Under the pieces are notes generated by a model. It was not told the DNA's origin, did not search any database, and saw only the letters and a program-made list of their open reading frames with translations. A program made the translations under genes and the position numbers. From assembly GCA_049969475.1 (NCBI GenBank), contig JBMFOU010000015.1, positions 10,453-74,452 of the forward strand: DNA of 64,000 nucleotides, read 5' to 3'. Shown piece by piece: positions 42,533 through 50,362 of this stretch. Positions within the stretch are counted from its first letter, which is position 1. Each line of letters starts with the position of its first letter. The stretch comes from UBA2030 sp049969475 (GTDB taxonomy: Bacteria > Bacteroidota > Bacteroidia > Bacteroidales > TTA-H9).

Positions 42533-44374
42533 ATGGCAGAAATACAGACGAATCAGGGTCAGCCGGAACATGTGGTCATCAGATTTTCTGGTGATTCGGG
42601 AGATGGCATGCAATTAACAGGTAACTTATTCTCCGACACCGCAGCCTATACCGGACACGACCTTTCCACCTTTCCGGATTTTCCGGCTGAAATCAGGGCA
42701 CCGCAGAACACAGTTGCGGGTGTATCAGGATTCCAGCTCCACTTCGGAGGCACCAAGATTTATAATTCGGGCGATCTTTGCGACGTACTGGTTGCCATGA
42801 ACCCGGCCGCTTTGAAAACCAATCTCAAATGGGCCAAAAAAGGAGCGATGATTTTAGTGGATGTTGACAACTTTGAACCTAAGGCGCTGGAAAAGGCAGG
42901 TTACGCAAGTAATCCGCTGGAAGATGGTACCCTTTCGGCCTATCGGGTGGTGAAGGCTCCCATGCGCATGCTGGCCCGGGAGGCCGTTAAGGAATTCGGT
43001 CTGGATACCAAATCGGCCGACCGCACCAAGAACATGTTTGCCTTGGGCATGCTCCTTTATATTTTTGATAAACCGCTGGAACACACTTATCATTTTCTGG
43101 AGAAGAAATTTGCCAAAAAGCCCGATGTAGCAGAGGCTAATAAGAGAGTGCTCAAAGCAGGATACGATTTTGCCGACACTATCGAATTGTTGCGTTCAAA
43201 AATTCATATACCTCCGGCCAAACTGCCCAAAGGAAAATATCGCAACATCACGGGTAACATAGCCACGGCCTGGGGTCTTATGGCAGCCAGTGAAAAAAGC
43301 GGTCGTCCGCTGTTTCTGGGTTCCTATCCCATTACGCCAGCCACGGAAATTTTGATGGAGCTGGCCCGTCATCGTAATCTGGGTGTGAAAACCTTCCAGG
43401 CCGAAGACGAAATAGCAGGTATTACCTCTGCCATTGGGGCTGCTTTTGCCGGCTCTCTGGCCGTAACCACCACCTCGGGGCCTGGACTATCGCTTAAGGT
43501 AGAAGCCATGGGCCTGGCAGTCATGACAGAATTACCTCTGGTAGTTGTCGATGTTCAGCGCGCAGGTCCCTCCACAGGCATGCCTACCAAATCGGAACAA
43601 GCAGACCTCAATATGGCACTTTTTGGCCGCAACGGTGAAGCGCCTATGCTCATTATTGCAGCATCCTCTCCTGCCGACTGCTTTTATGCAGCTTTTGAAA
43701 CGGCCAAGCTCTCCATGGAACATATGACACCAGCCATTTTGCTTACCGATGGTTACATAGGCTTTGGAAGCGAAGTGTTCAAAATTCCTCGCATGGCTGA
43801 TTTGCCTGAAATCAAGCCGCCCCTGGCAGAGCCCAATTCCGATTATAAACCCTATCGCCGCGATCCCGAAACCCTGGCCCGCCAATGGGCCCTTCCGGGA
43901 ACCGAAGGTTTACGCCACAGAATAGGTGGGTTAGAGAAAACCGACATCTATGGCGAAGTTTCCACCGATCCCCTCAACCATGAAAAAATGGTTAAGTTCC
44001 GGGCCGAGAAAGTACAACGTATCGCCAAAGTTCTCCCACCTCAGGAAGTTTTCGGCGAACCTGAAGGAGAACTGCTGGTGGTAAGCTGGGGAGGCACTTT
44101 CGGAGCTGTTCGCAATGCCGTGGAAGAATGCCGCAAAGAAGGACTGAAAATCAGCCATACCCATTTTAGATACATCAATCCCATGCCGCTTAACACCCGT
44201 GAAGCGCTATCGGGATACAAAAAAGTGCTGGTTTGCGAGCTCAACAACGGTCAGATGGTCAACTATCTGCGCATGAACTTCCCCGAAATCCCCTTCATGC
44301 AATACAACAAAATTCAGGGCTTACCCTTCACCGTAAGCGAGCTCTGCGAAAAATTCAAGGAAGTAATTAAATGA
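42533..44374 (+). CDS. korA: 2-oxoacid:ferredoxin oxidoreductase, fused gamma-alpha subunit
   Basis: A 613-residue subunit with the gamma-type domain first (about 10-200, VIRFSGDSGDGMQLTGNLF, FPDFPAEIRAPQNTVAGVSG) and the alpha (pyrimidine-binding) domain next (SYPITPATEILMELA, FQAEDEIAGITSAIGAAFAG, TTTSGPGLSL). The fused arrangement is that of KorA-type 2-oxoglutarate or related oxidoreductases that form acyl-CoA and reduced ferredoxin. The exact acid (2-oxoglutarate favoured) is inferred from the family. It ends just before korB. Confidence 0.9.
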   Translation: MAEIQTNQGQPEHVVIRFSGDSGDGMQLTGNLFSDTAAYTGHDLSTFPDFPAEIRAPQNTVAGVSGFQLHFGGTKIYNSGDLCDVLVAMNPAALKTNLKWAKKGAMILVDVDNFEPKALEKAGYASNPLEDGTLSAYRVVKAPMRMLAREAVKEFGLDTKSADRTKNMFALGMLLYIFDKPLEHTYHFLEKKFAKKPDVAEANKRVLKAGYDFADTIELLRSKIHIPPAKLPKGKYRNITGNIATAWGLMAASEKSGRPLFLGSYPITPATEILMELARHRNLGVKTFQAEDEIAGITSAIGAAFAGSLAVTTTSGPGLSLKVEAMGLAVMTELPLVVVDVQRAGPSTGMPTKSEQADLNMALFGRNGEAPMLIIAASSPADCFYAAFETAKLSMEHMTPAILLTDGYIGFGSEVFKIPRMADLPEIKPPLAEPNSDYKPYRRDPETLARQWALPGTEGLRHRIGGLEKTDIYGEVSTDPLNHEKMVKFRAEKVQRIAKVLPPQEVFGEPEGELLVVSWGGTFGAVRNAVEECRKEGLKISHTHFRYINPMPLNTREALSGYKKVLVCELNNGQMVNYLRMNFPEIPFMQYNKIQGLPFTVSELCEKFKEVIK

Positions 44375-44391
44375 TGCCAGGAGGAACAAAT

Positions 44392-45444
44392 ATGTCGAAC
44401 ACTCATCCACAAATCAATAATACCATTCCTAAGAGTCCTTATCCTTTGACTCGGGAAGATTTTATAAGCGACCAAATGGTAAAATGGTGCCCGGGTTGTG
44501 GCGACCATGCCATTTTGAGTGCCGTATCCAAAGTTTTTCCCGAAATCGGGTACAAAAAAGAAAACTATGTACTGGTATCGGGCATCGGGTGCTCCTCGCG
44601 TTTCCCCTATTATGTAAACACCTACGGTTTTCACGGAATCCACGGTAGAGCCATGGCCATTGCCTCGGGCGTGAAAATAGCCAATCCCAGCCTCTCCGTC
44701 TGGATAATAACCGGCGACGGCGACTCTATGGCTATTGGTGGAAACCACTTTATACACCTCATTCGTCGTAACATCGACGTCAACCTCTTGCTATTCAATA
44801 ACCAAATTTACGGCCTGACAAAAGGGCAATATTCTCCCACGTCTCCTCTGGGAGCCGTTACCAAGACCTCGCCCTACGGCACCATTGAACATCCTTTTAC
44901 TCCGGGAGAACTGGTGCTGGGAGCCCAGGGTACATTTTTCGCCCGCGGCATCGACGTACAGCCTAAAATGCTGACTGATATTATGTTTGAAGCGGCCCGG
45001 CACGATGGCACGTCGGTAGTTGAAGTACTGCAAAACTGCGTCATCTTCAACGACGGAGCCTACGACTTTATCTCGGCCCGCGAATATCGCGATGAACGTA
45101 CCATTTACCTCGAGCATGGAAAACCTATGCTATTTGGGGCCAATAAGGACAAAGGACTACGCTGGAACGGAAGCAGTTTGGAAGTAATTAAACTGGGGGA
45201 AAATGGCTGGGGCATCAATGATGTGCTGGTGCACGATGCCACCAACCCCGACCCCGGACTGCACCTAAGTCTGGCCAAGATGAACTGGCCCGACCTGCCC
45301 GTGGCTTTTGGGGTCATTAGGGCCGTGAAAGCTCCTACATACGACGACCTCATGGAGGAACAGATACAGCGCATCAAAGCCCAGAGCCCCATCAAATGTA
45401 TGGACGATTTGCTCAACAGCGGGGACACCTGGGAAGTAGAATAA
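44392..45444 (+). CDS. korB: 2-oxoacid:ferredoxin oxidoreductase beta subunit
   Basis: A 350-residue thiamine-diphosphate subunit: WCPGCGDHAILSA (iron-sulfur/TPP region), GIGCSSRFPYYVNTYGFHGIHGRA and the TPP motif GDGDSMAIGGNHFIH ... NNQIYGLTKGQ. It pairs with korA, 17 bases upstream. I chose ATG 44392 because AGGAGG (44379-44384) lies 7 bases before it; the ATGs at 44371 and 44374 overlap or abut the korA stop. A perfect Shine-Dalgarno sequence is unusual for this genome. Confidence 0.92.
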   Translation: MSNTHPQINNTIPKSPYPLTREDFISDQMVKWCPGCGDHAILSAVSKVFPEIGYKKENYVLVSGIGCSSRFPYYVNTYGFHGIHGRAMAIASGVKIANPSLSVWIITGDGDSMAIGGNHFIHLIRRNIDVNLLLFNNQIYGLTKGQYSPTSPLGAVTKTSPYGTIEHPFTPGELVLGAQGTFFARGIDVQPKMLTDIMFEAARHDGTSVVEVLQNCVIFNDGAYDFISAREYRDERTIYLEHGKPMLFGANKDKGLRWNGSSLEVIKLGENGWGINDVLVHDATNPDPGLHLSLAKMNWPDLPVAFGVIRAVKAPTYDDLMEEQIQRIKAQSPIKCMDDLLNSGDTWEVE

Positions 45445-45474
45445 TTCAAACCATTCAAAATATTCATTGAAACT

Positions 45475-46755
45475 ATGACCAGAGATACCAGGGTTTTTGA
45501 TATCATCGAACTGGAGCGCAAAAGGCAAACCGAAGGCATCGAACTGATAGCCTCCGAAAATTTTGTAAGTCCCCAGGTGCTAGAAGCCATGGGCTCGGTG
45601 ATGACTAATAAATATGCAGAAGGTTATCCCGGCAAGCGTTACTACGGGGGTTGCCAATATGTGGATATGACCGAACAGCTGGCTATCGACCGCCTGAAAG
45701 AACTCTTTGGGGCCGAGTGGGCCAACGTGCAGCCCCACAGTGGAGCTCAGGCCAACATGGCCGTATTCCTGGCCTGCCTGAAACCCGGCGATACTTTCAT
45801 GGGCCTCGACCTGGCTCATGGAGGGCATCTTTCGCACGGTTCTCCTGTCAATTCCTCAGGAATTCTTTACCGACAGGTGGCCTATACCGTCGACGAAGAG
45901 ACCGGTACCATCAACTACGACCGGATGGAAGAGACCGCTCTGCGTGAAAAACCCAAGCTGATTATTGCCGGAGCTTCGGCCTATAGCCGCGACTGGGACT
46001 TTGCCCGCATGCGGAGCATTGCCGACAAAATAGGCGCCATTCTCATGGCCGACATCGCCCATCCCGCCGGACTTATTGCCGGTAAACTGCTGAACGATCC
46101 CCTGAAATACTGCCATATCGTTACTTCAACCACCCATAAAACCCTCCGCGGACCTCGTGGAGGTATTATCATGATGGGTAAGGACTTTGAAAATCCCTGG
46201 GGACTTAAGACGCCCAAAGGAGAAATCAAAATGATGTCAGCCTTGTTGGACTCTGCCGTTTTCCCAGGCGTACAGGGTGGCCCGTTGGAGCACGTAATTG
46301 CTGCTAAAGCCGTTGCCTTCGGCGAAGCACTCTCACCCTCCTACAAAGAATATGTGGCTCAGGTAAAGAAAAACGCAGCCGTCATGGCTCAGGCCTTTAT
46401 CGACAAAGGATACAAGGTGATCTCAGACGGCACCGACAACCACCTCATGCTCATCGACCTGCGCACTAAATTTCCCGATATCACTGGCAAGCAGGTGGAA
46501 AATACCCTGGTGAAGGCCCACATCACCCTCAATAAAAACATGGTGCCCTTCGACAGCCGCAGCCCTTTCCAGACCTCTGGAATACGCGTAGGTACACCTG
46601 CTATTACCACTCGCGGTCTGAAAGAAGACGCCATGCCCCTGATTGTGGAACTTGTGGATGAAGTTATCAGCCACATCAACGATGAAGCCGTTATTGAAAA
46701 AGTAGGACGCAAGGTCGTGGACATGATGAGCAAACTACCCTTGTTTGCCTACTAA
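45475..46755 (+). CDS. glyA: serine hydroxymethyltransferase
   Basis: A 426-residue PLP enzyme converting serine and tetrahydrofolate to glycine and 5,10-methylene-THF. The PLP-binding lysine is Lys222 (STTHKTLRGPRGG). Other family segments are ELIASENFVSPQVLEAMGS, NKYAEGYPGKRYYGGC and QPHSGAQANMAVFLA. It begins 30 bases after korB and is likely on the same transcript. Ends at an intrinsic terminator. Confidence 0.96.
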   Translation: MTRDTRVFDIIELERKRQTEGIELIASENFVSPQVLEAMGSVMTNKYAEGYPGKRYYGGCQYVDMTEQLAIDRLKELFGAEWANVQPHSGAQANMAVFLACLKPGDTFMGLDLAHGGHLSHGSPVNSSGILYRQVAYTVDEETGTINYDRMEETALREKPKLIIAGASAYSRDWDFARMRSIADKIGAILMADIAHPAGLIAGKLLNDPLKYCHIVTSTTHKTLRGPRGGIIMMGKDFENPWGLKTPKGEIKMMSALLDSAVFPGVQGGPLEHVIAAKAVAFGEALSPSYKEYVAQVKKNAAVMAQAFIDKGYKVISDGTDNHLMLIDLRTKFPDITGKQVENTLVKAHITLNKNMVPFDSRSPFQTSGIRVGTPAITTRGLKEDAMPLIVELVDEVISHINDEAVIEKVGRKVVDMMSKLPLFAY

Positions 46756-46782
46756 CATTCTTCTTACAAAATACTTAACCTG

Positions 46783-46811
46783 AAAGGCCCCATTCGAGGG
46801 CCTTTTTCTTT
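46783..46811 (+). terminator. intrinsic terminator after glyA
   Basis: AAAGGCCC (46783-46790) pairs with GGGCCTTT (46798-46805), followed by TTCTTT. 27 bases after the stop. Confidence 0.85.
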
Positions 46812-46888
46812 GATGAATTCTTCCTTATTACCTATTGTAACTGAAACCGCTCAGCGTTATTCAACGTAAAAGTACAAAAGCTACTGTC

Positions 46889-47947
46889 ATGGCCAGGATA
46901 TCGGAAGAACTTGTCAGAGCCTTACCCAAGGCCGAACTTCATTGCCATCTCGATGGCTCGCTCAGACCTGCCACTATCCTCGAACTGGCTCGGGAACAAA
47001 ACGTGAAATTGCCAGCCGATAATGAAGCCGACCTCACAAAAATACTGATAGCACCGCCTACCTGCACAAGTTTAAAGGAATATCTCCAGCCCTTCGATAT
47101 CACTGTAAGCGTGTTGCAGACCTCCCAAGCACTCGAACGCGCTACCTACGAGTTGGCCGAGGATTGTGCCGCCGAGAACATTCGCTACCTCGAAATCCGC
47201 TTTGCCCCCATTCTTCACCTGCAAAAGGGACTTTCGCTGGTAGATGTGGTGCAGGCCGTACTCAGGGGTAAACAAAAGGCTGAAAAAGACTTCGACATTC
47301 GCATAGGTATCATCATCTGCTCCATCCGTCACAATAATCCGGAGGAATCGCTCAAAGCAGCCGAACTAACGGTGGCTTTTAAAAACAAAGGCATCGTAGG
47401 TTTCGACCTGGCCGGCGCCGAAGATGGTTTTCCGGCCAAACACCACCGCGAGGCTTTCGATTTAATTATCAACAATAATATTAATGCCACGGTACATGCC
47501 GGAGAGGCTTATGGTCCGGAATCCATTCATCAGGCTCTGCATTTGGTAAAGGCTAACCGCATCGGTCATGGCACGCGCCTGCGCGAAAATGGCGACCTCA
47601 TGAACTACATGAACGACCATCGCATTCCTATTGAAATGTGCATTACCTCCAACGTGCAAACCAAGGCCGTACGTAGCCTCGACGACCATCCCGTAAGATT
47701 TTACTACGACTACGGACTTCGCATCACTCTGAATACGGATAACCGGCTCATTTCCAATACAACCCTGACCCGCGAATATATGATAGCCGTGGAACATTTC
47801 GGATTTACGGAAAAAGACCTTATAGTACTGATAATTAACGGCTTTAAATCGGCTTTTATGAGTCATTCCGACAAGGTGGCAATGATTAATCGGGCCCTCG
47901 ATGAAATGACTGAACTGGGATTACCTATACGCAGAGAATACATATAG
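46889..47947 (+). CDS. add: adenosine deaminase
   Basis: A 352-residue metal-dependent adenosine deaminase (TIM barrel). Motifs: PKAELHCHLDGSLRP (zinc histidines), GFDLAGAEDGFP, VHAGEAYGP, RIGHGTRL, ITSNVQTKAV and LNTDNRLIS. It converts adenosine to inosine in purine salvage and complements deoD. Full length; only about 20 bases precede the next gene. Confidence 0.94.
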   Translation: MARISEELVRALPKAELHCHLDGSLRPATILELAREQNVKLPADNEADLTKILIAPPTCTSLKEYLQPFDITVSVLQTSQALERATYELAEDCAAENIRYLEIRFAPILHLQKGLSLVDVVQAVLRGKQKAEKDFDIRIGIIICSIRHNNPEESLKAAELTVAFKNKGIVGFDLAGAEDGFPAKHHREAFDLIINNNINATVHAGEAYGPESIHQALHLVKANRIGHGTRLRENGDLMNYMNDHRIPIEMCITSNVQTKAVRSLDDHPVRFYYDYGLRITLNTDNRLISNTTLTREYMIAVEHFGFTEKDLIVLIINGFKSAFMSHSDKVAMINRALDEMTELGLPIRREYI

Positions 47948-47967
47948 TAAGCATAAAAAACTCTTTT

Positions 47968-48270
47968 ATGATAAAACACATTGTCATGTGGAAGCTCAAG
48001 GACAGCGCCCATGGATTTCCGAAGTCGAAAAATGCATTACTAATCAAAGAAAAGCTGGAATCTCTAAATGGAAAGATACCCGGACTGCTAAAACTGGAGG
48101 TGGGCATAGATTTCCTGCAATCGCCCGACAGCGCCGATATTGTGTTATATTCTGAGTTCGAAAGTCGGGAGGCTCTTCAAATTTACCAGGATCACCCCCT
48201 CCACCGAGCCGTGATGCCCTTTGTGGCCGAGGCGCGCGAAACGAGGATTTCTGTAGACTACAAAATTTAA
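47968..48270 (+). CDS. Dabb (stress-responsive A/B barrel) protein
   Basis: A 100-residue protein with the Dabb opening MIKHIVMWKLKD and the later segments GLLKLEVGIDF, DIVLYSEFESREALQIYQDHPLH and VMPFVAE. These form ferredoxin-like dimeric barrels of mostly unknown function. It starts 20 bases after add. Confidence 0.85.
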   Translation: MIKHIVMWKLKDSAHGFPKSKNALLIKEKLESLNGKIPGLLKLEVGIDFLQSPDSADIVLYSEFESREALQIYQDHPLHRAVMPFVAEARETRISVDYKI

Positions 48271-48936
48271 TCTATACGAAACCGAAACATTGAGCAAGGG
48301 TTCCATTGTTTCAGCCAGATGGAACACCTCTTTGAGGCGGGCAACATTCATAAATGCACGGGGACGGCTGCGCCAGCCAGCGGCCGAACAAAAAAGCGCC
48401 ACATTCTGCGATACAATGCCAGCATCCATAGCCACCCACTGCTTCTTTTGGTCTGCAGTTCCCCTGGGAAATTTCGACAAGTCTGACCCCAGCAATACTA
48501 TCACCGGAGCCCGGGTTACAAAATCCTGACCCGCCGCCAGGTCCTGACGTTAATCACCTTTGACTGCCTGAATCAGGGAGTGATGAAAAGCATCATATAA
48601 AAACACTTCTTTGGCAGTAAATACATAAATTTCAATATCCTGAGCGTTCATGGACGAAGGGGCAGTACGCTTTTTTTCTTCCGGCCGGTTTACTCCATTG
48701 GCTGCCCAGAGGAAGACGGCTATATCCTGAAGATTGAAGATTGTAGTATCAAATTCTCTGACCGACATACGCCCAGCATATGCCTTCATAACACTTCTCA
48801 GGGTGCGCTGCAAATTGGGAGGAAGAAGTTTCTGCTAATTATCTTGTTGAGCTTAAGCCTGAAGCAATAGTATTGCTAAAGCAAAGAAAGATTTAAAAAA
48901 ACAAGTTTTGAAATAACTGTTTAAATTTTTCCACAA
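48271..48936 (-). pseudogene. broken exported SagB-type nitroreductase
   Basis: One reading frame holds a signal-like hydrophobic stretch (KSFFALAILLLQ), RTLRSVMKAYAGRMSVREFD, the SagB/nitroreductase core LWAANGVNRPEEKKRTAPSS and MNAQDIEIYVF, then VTRAPVIVLLGSD and GIVSQNVALFCSAAGW. It is stopped in frame at codons 28 (TAA, 48853-48855), 34 (TAG, 48835-48837) and 129 (TAA, 48550-48552), counted from a TTG at 48936; no ATG was found. All three stops could derive from glutamine codons. The natural end is unclear and the frame runs into the Dabb gene. Flavin oxidoreductases of this type act on small molecules or thiazoline/oxazoline precursors. Confidence 0.8.
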
Positions 48937-49200
48937 ACCTATAAAAATCAAACCCAAACATAAGCGTTTTCCACCCGGTTTTCTTTATTCGTCATCCCTT
49001 TGGAAATAAAACTTTGGCACCATGCAATACAATTTATAATTGATTAATAAATAGGCTTTTGTTAAATTAACAATTAAAGGATCCTAAATCATGTAAACCG
49101 AGGCTTCAGAATTACAAGTTCCCCAATAACATACATGAACTGGGATATGTAATAAATTATGCATGATGGGCAAGGACAGTTTGGGATAAAAACGGGTTCA
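48937..49200. other. intergenic region, nothing recognised
   Basis: About 260 AT-rich bases before the aroC promoter. No frames with family features, no repeats noticed. Confidence 0.5.
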
Positions 49201-49233
49201 TTGCATTAGAAGCCGCAAATAGCTTTAACTTTG
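49201..49233 (+). promoter_or_regulatory. promoter of aroC, nearly leaderless
   Basis: TTG (49201-49203) and TAACTTTG (49226-49233) with a 22-base spacer. The ATG follows 5 bases after the -7 box, so the transcript should start at or within a few bases of the start codon. Confidence 0.6.
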
Positions 49234-49238
49234 CTTCT

Positions 49239-50318
49239 ATGTCAGGAAACAATTTTGGGGTTTTATTCCGGCTCACCACCTTTGGTGAATCGCACGGTGA
49301 GGCTATAGGAGGAGTGATTGAAGGATGTCCTCCGAATATTGCATGGGATGAGGCATTTATACAATCCCGAATGGCCAGGAGAAAAGCCGGAGCGACAGCA
49401 GGTTCTACTGCTCGAAAAGAGGATGATATACCTCATTTTTTATCAGGGATATACCAGGGAAAGACTACCGGGACTCCCATAGCCTTTTTGATTTACAATC
49501 GGGATCAGCGACCGGAAGATTACAGTCAGGCTGAAGAGAAAATACGGCCCGGACATGCAGGATATAGCTGGGAACAACGCTTTGGCATTTTCGATCCACG
49601 GGGCGGGGGCCGGGCATCAGCACGAGAAACCGCTGCACGCGTGGCTGCTGGCGCTGTGGCCGAGCTTTTTCTCCGGCAGTTTCACATTGAAATAGGAGCC
49701 TATGTAAGCCAACTGGGGCCTGTGGCCCTGCCCCAAACGGAATGGTATGACCCGGAAACCGTCTATGCCAGCCCTGTACGCTGTCCCGACCCGAAAACCG
49801 AACAAGCCATGATAGCCTACCTTTCCCAGGTTGAAAGCCAGGGCGACACCGTAGGCGGAATTGTTCATTGCATCATACGAAACTGTCCTGCCGGTCTGGG
49901 CGATCCAGTCTTCGATAAACTGCAGGCCTCGCTGGCCCATGCCATGCTAAGCATTCCCGCAGCCAAAGGTTTTCAGTACGGAGAAGGCTTCCAAAGTGTT
50001 TTTATGCCGGGTTCCGCCTTCAATGATACACCCGTGGGGGAAAACGGAAAGATAGGGTTTGCCACCAATCACTCGGGAGGCATAACAGGAGGCATCAGCA
50101 CGGGACAGGAAATTTACTTCGATGTAGCTTTCCGGCCTGTAAGCAGTGTACGGAAACCTCAGCCCACTGTTACCCGTTCGGGAGAACCTGCTAGCTGGCT
50201 ACCAGGCGGCCGACACGACGCTACTGTGGTACCTCGTGCCGTTCCCGTGGTGGAAGCCATGGCTGCGCTGGTCATCGCCGATCATATCCTGCGCTGGAAA
50301 GCCATCCAAACCCACTAA
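49239..50318 (+). CDS. aroC: chorismate synthase
   Basis: A 359-residue chorismate synthase, the last step of the shikimate pathway (FMN-dependent). The three signature stretches are present: GESHGEAIGGVIEGCP, RPGHAGYSWEQRFGIFDPRGG with GGGRASARETAARVA, and SGGITGGISTGQEI. Full length. The AsmA-like gene follows 44 bases later. Confidence 0.96.
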   Translation: MSGNNFGVLFRLTTFGESHGEAIGGVIEGCPPNIAWDEAFIQSRMARRKAGATAGSTARKEDDIPHFLSGIYQGKTTGTPIAFLIYNRDQRPEDYSQAEEKIRPGHAGYSWEQRFGIFDPRGGGRASARETAARVAAGAVAELFLRQFHIEIGAYVSQLGPVALPQTEWYDPETVYASPVRCPDPKTEQAMIAYLSQVESQGDTVGGIVHCIIRNCPAGLGDPVFDKLQASLAHAMLSIPAAKGFQYGEGFQSVFMPGSAFNDTPVGENGKIGFATNHSGGITGGISTGQEIYFDVAFRPVSSVRKPQPTVTRSGEPASWLPGGRHDATVVPRAVPVVEAMAALVIADHILRWKAIQTH

Positions 50319-50362
50319 ACCTTCTACTTGCATAATAATTAATTACTTAAAATACACCTCCT

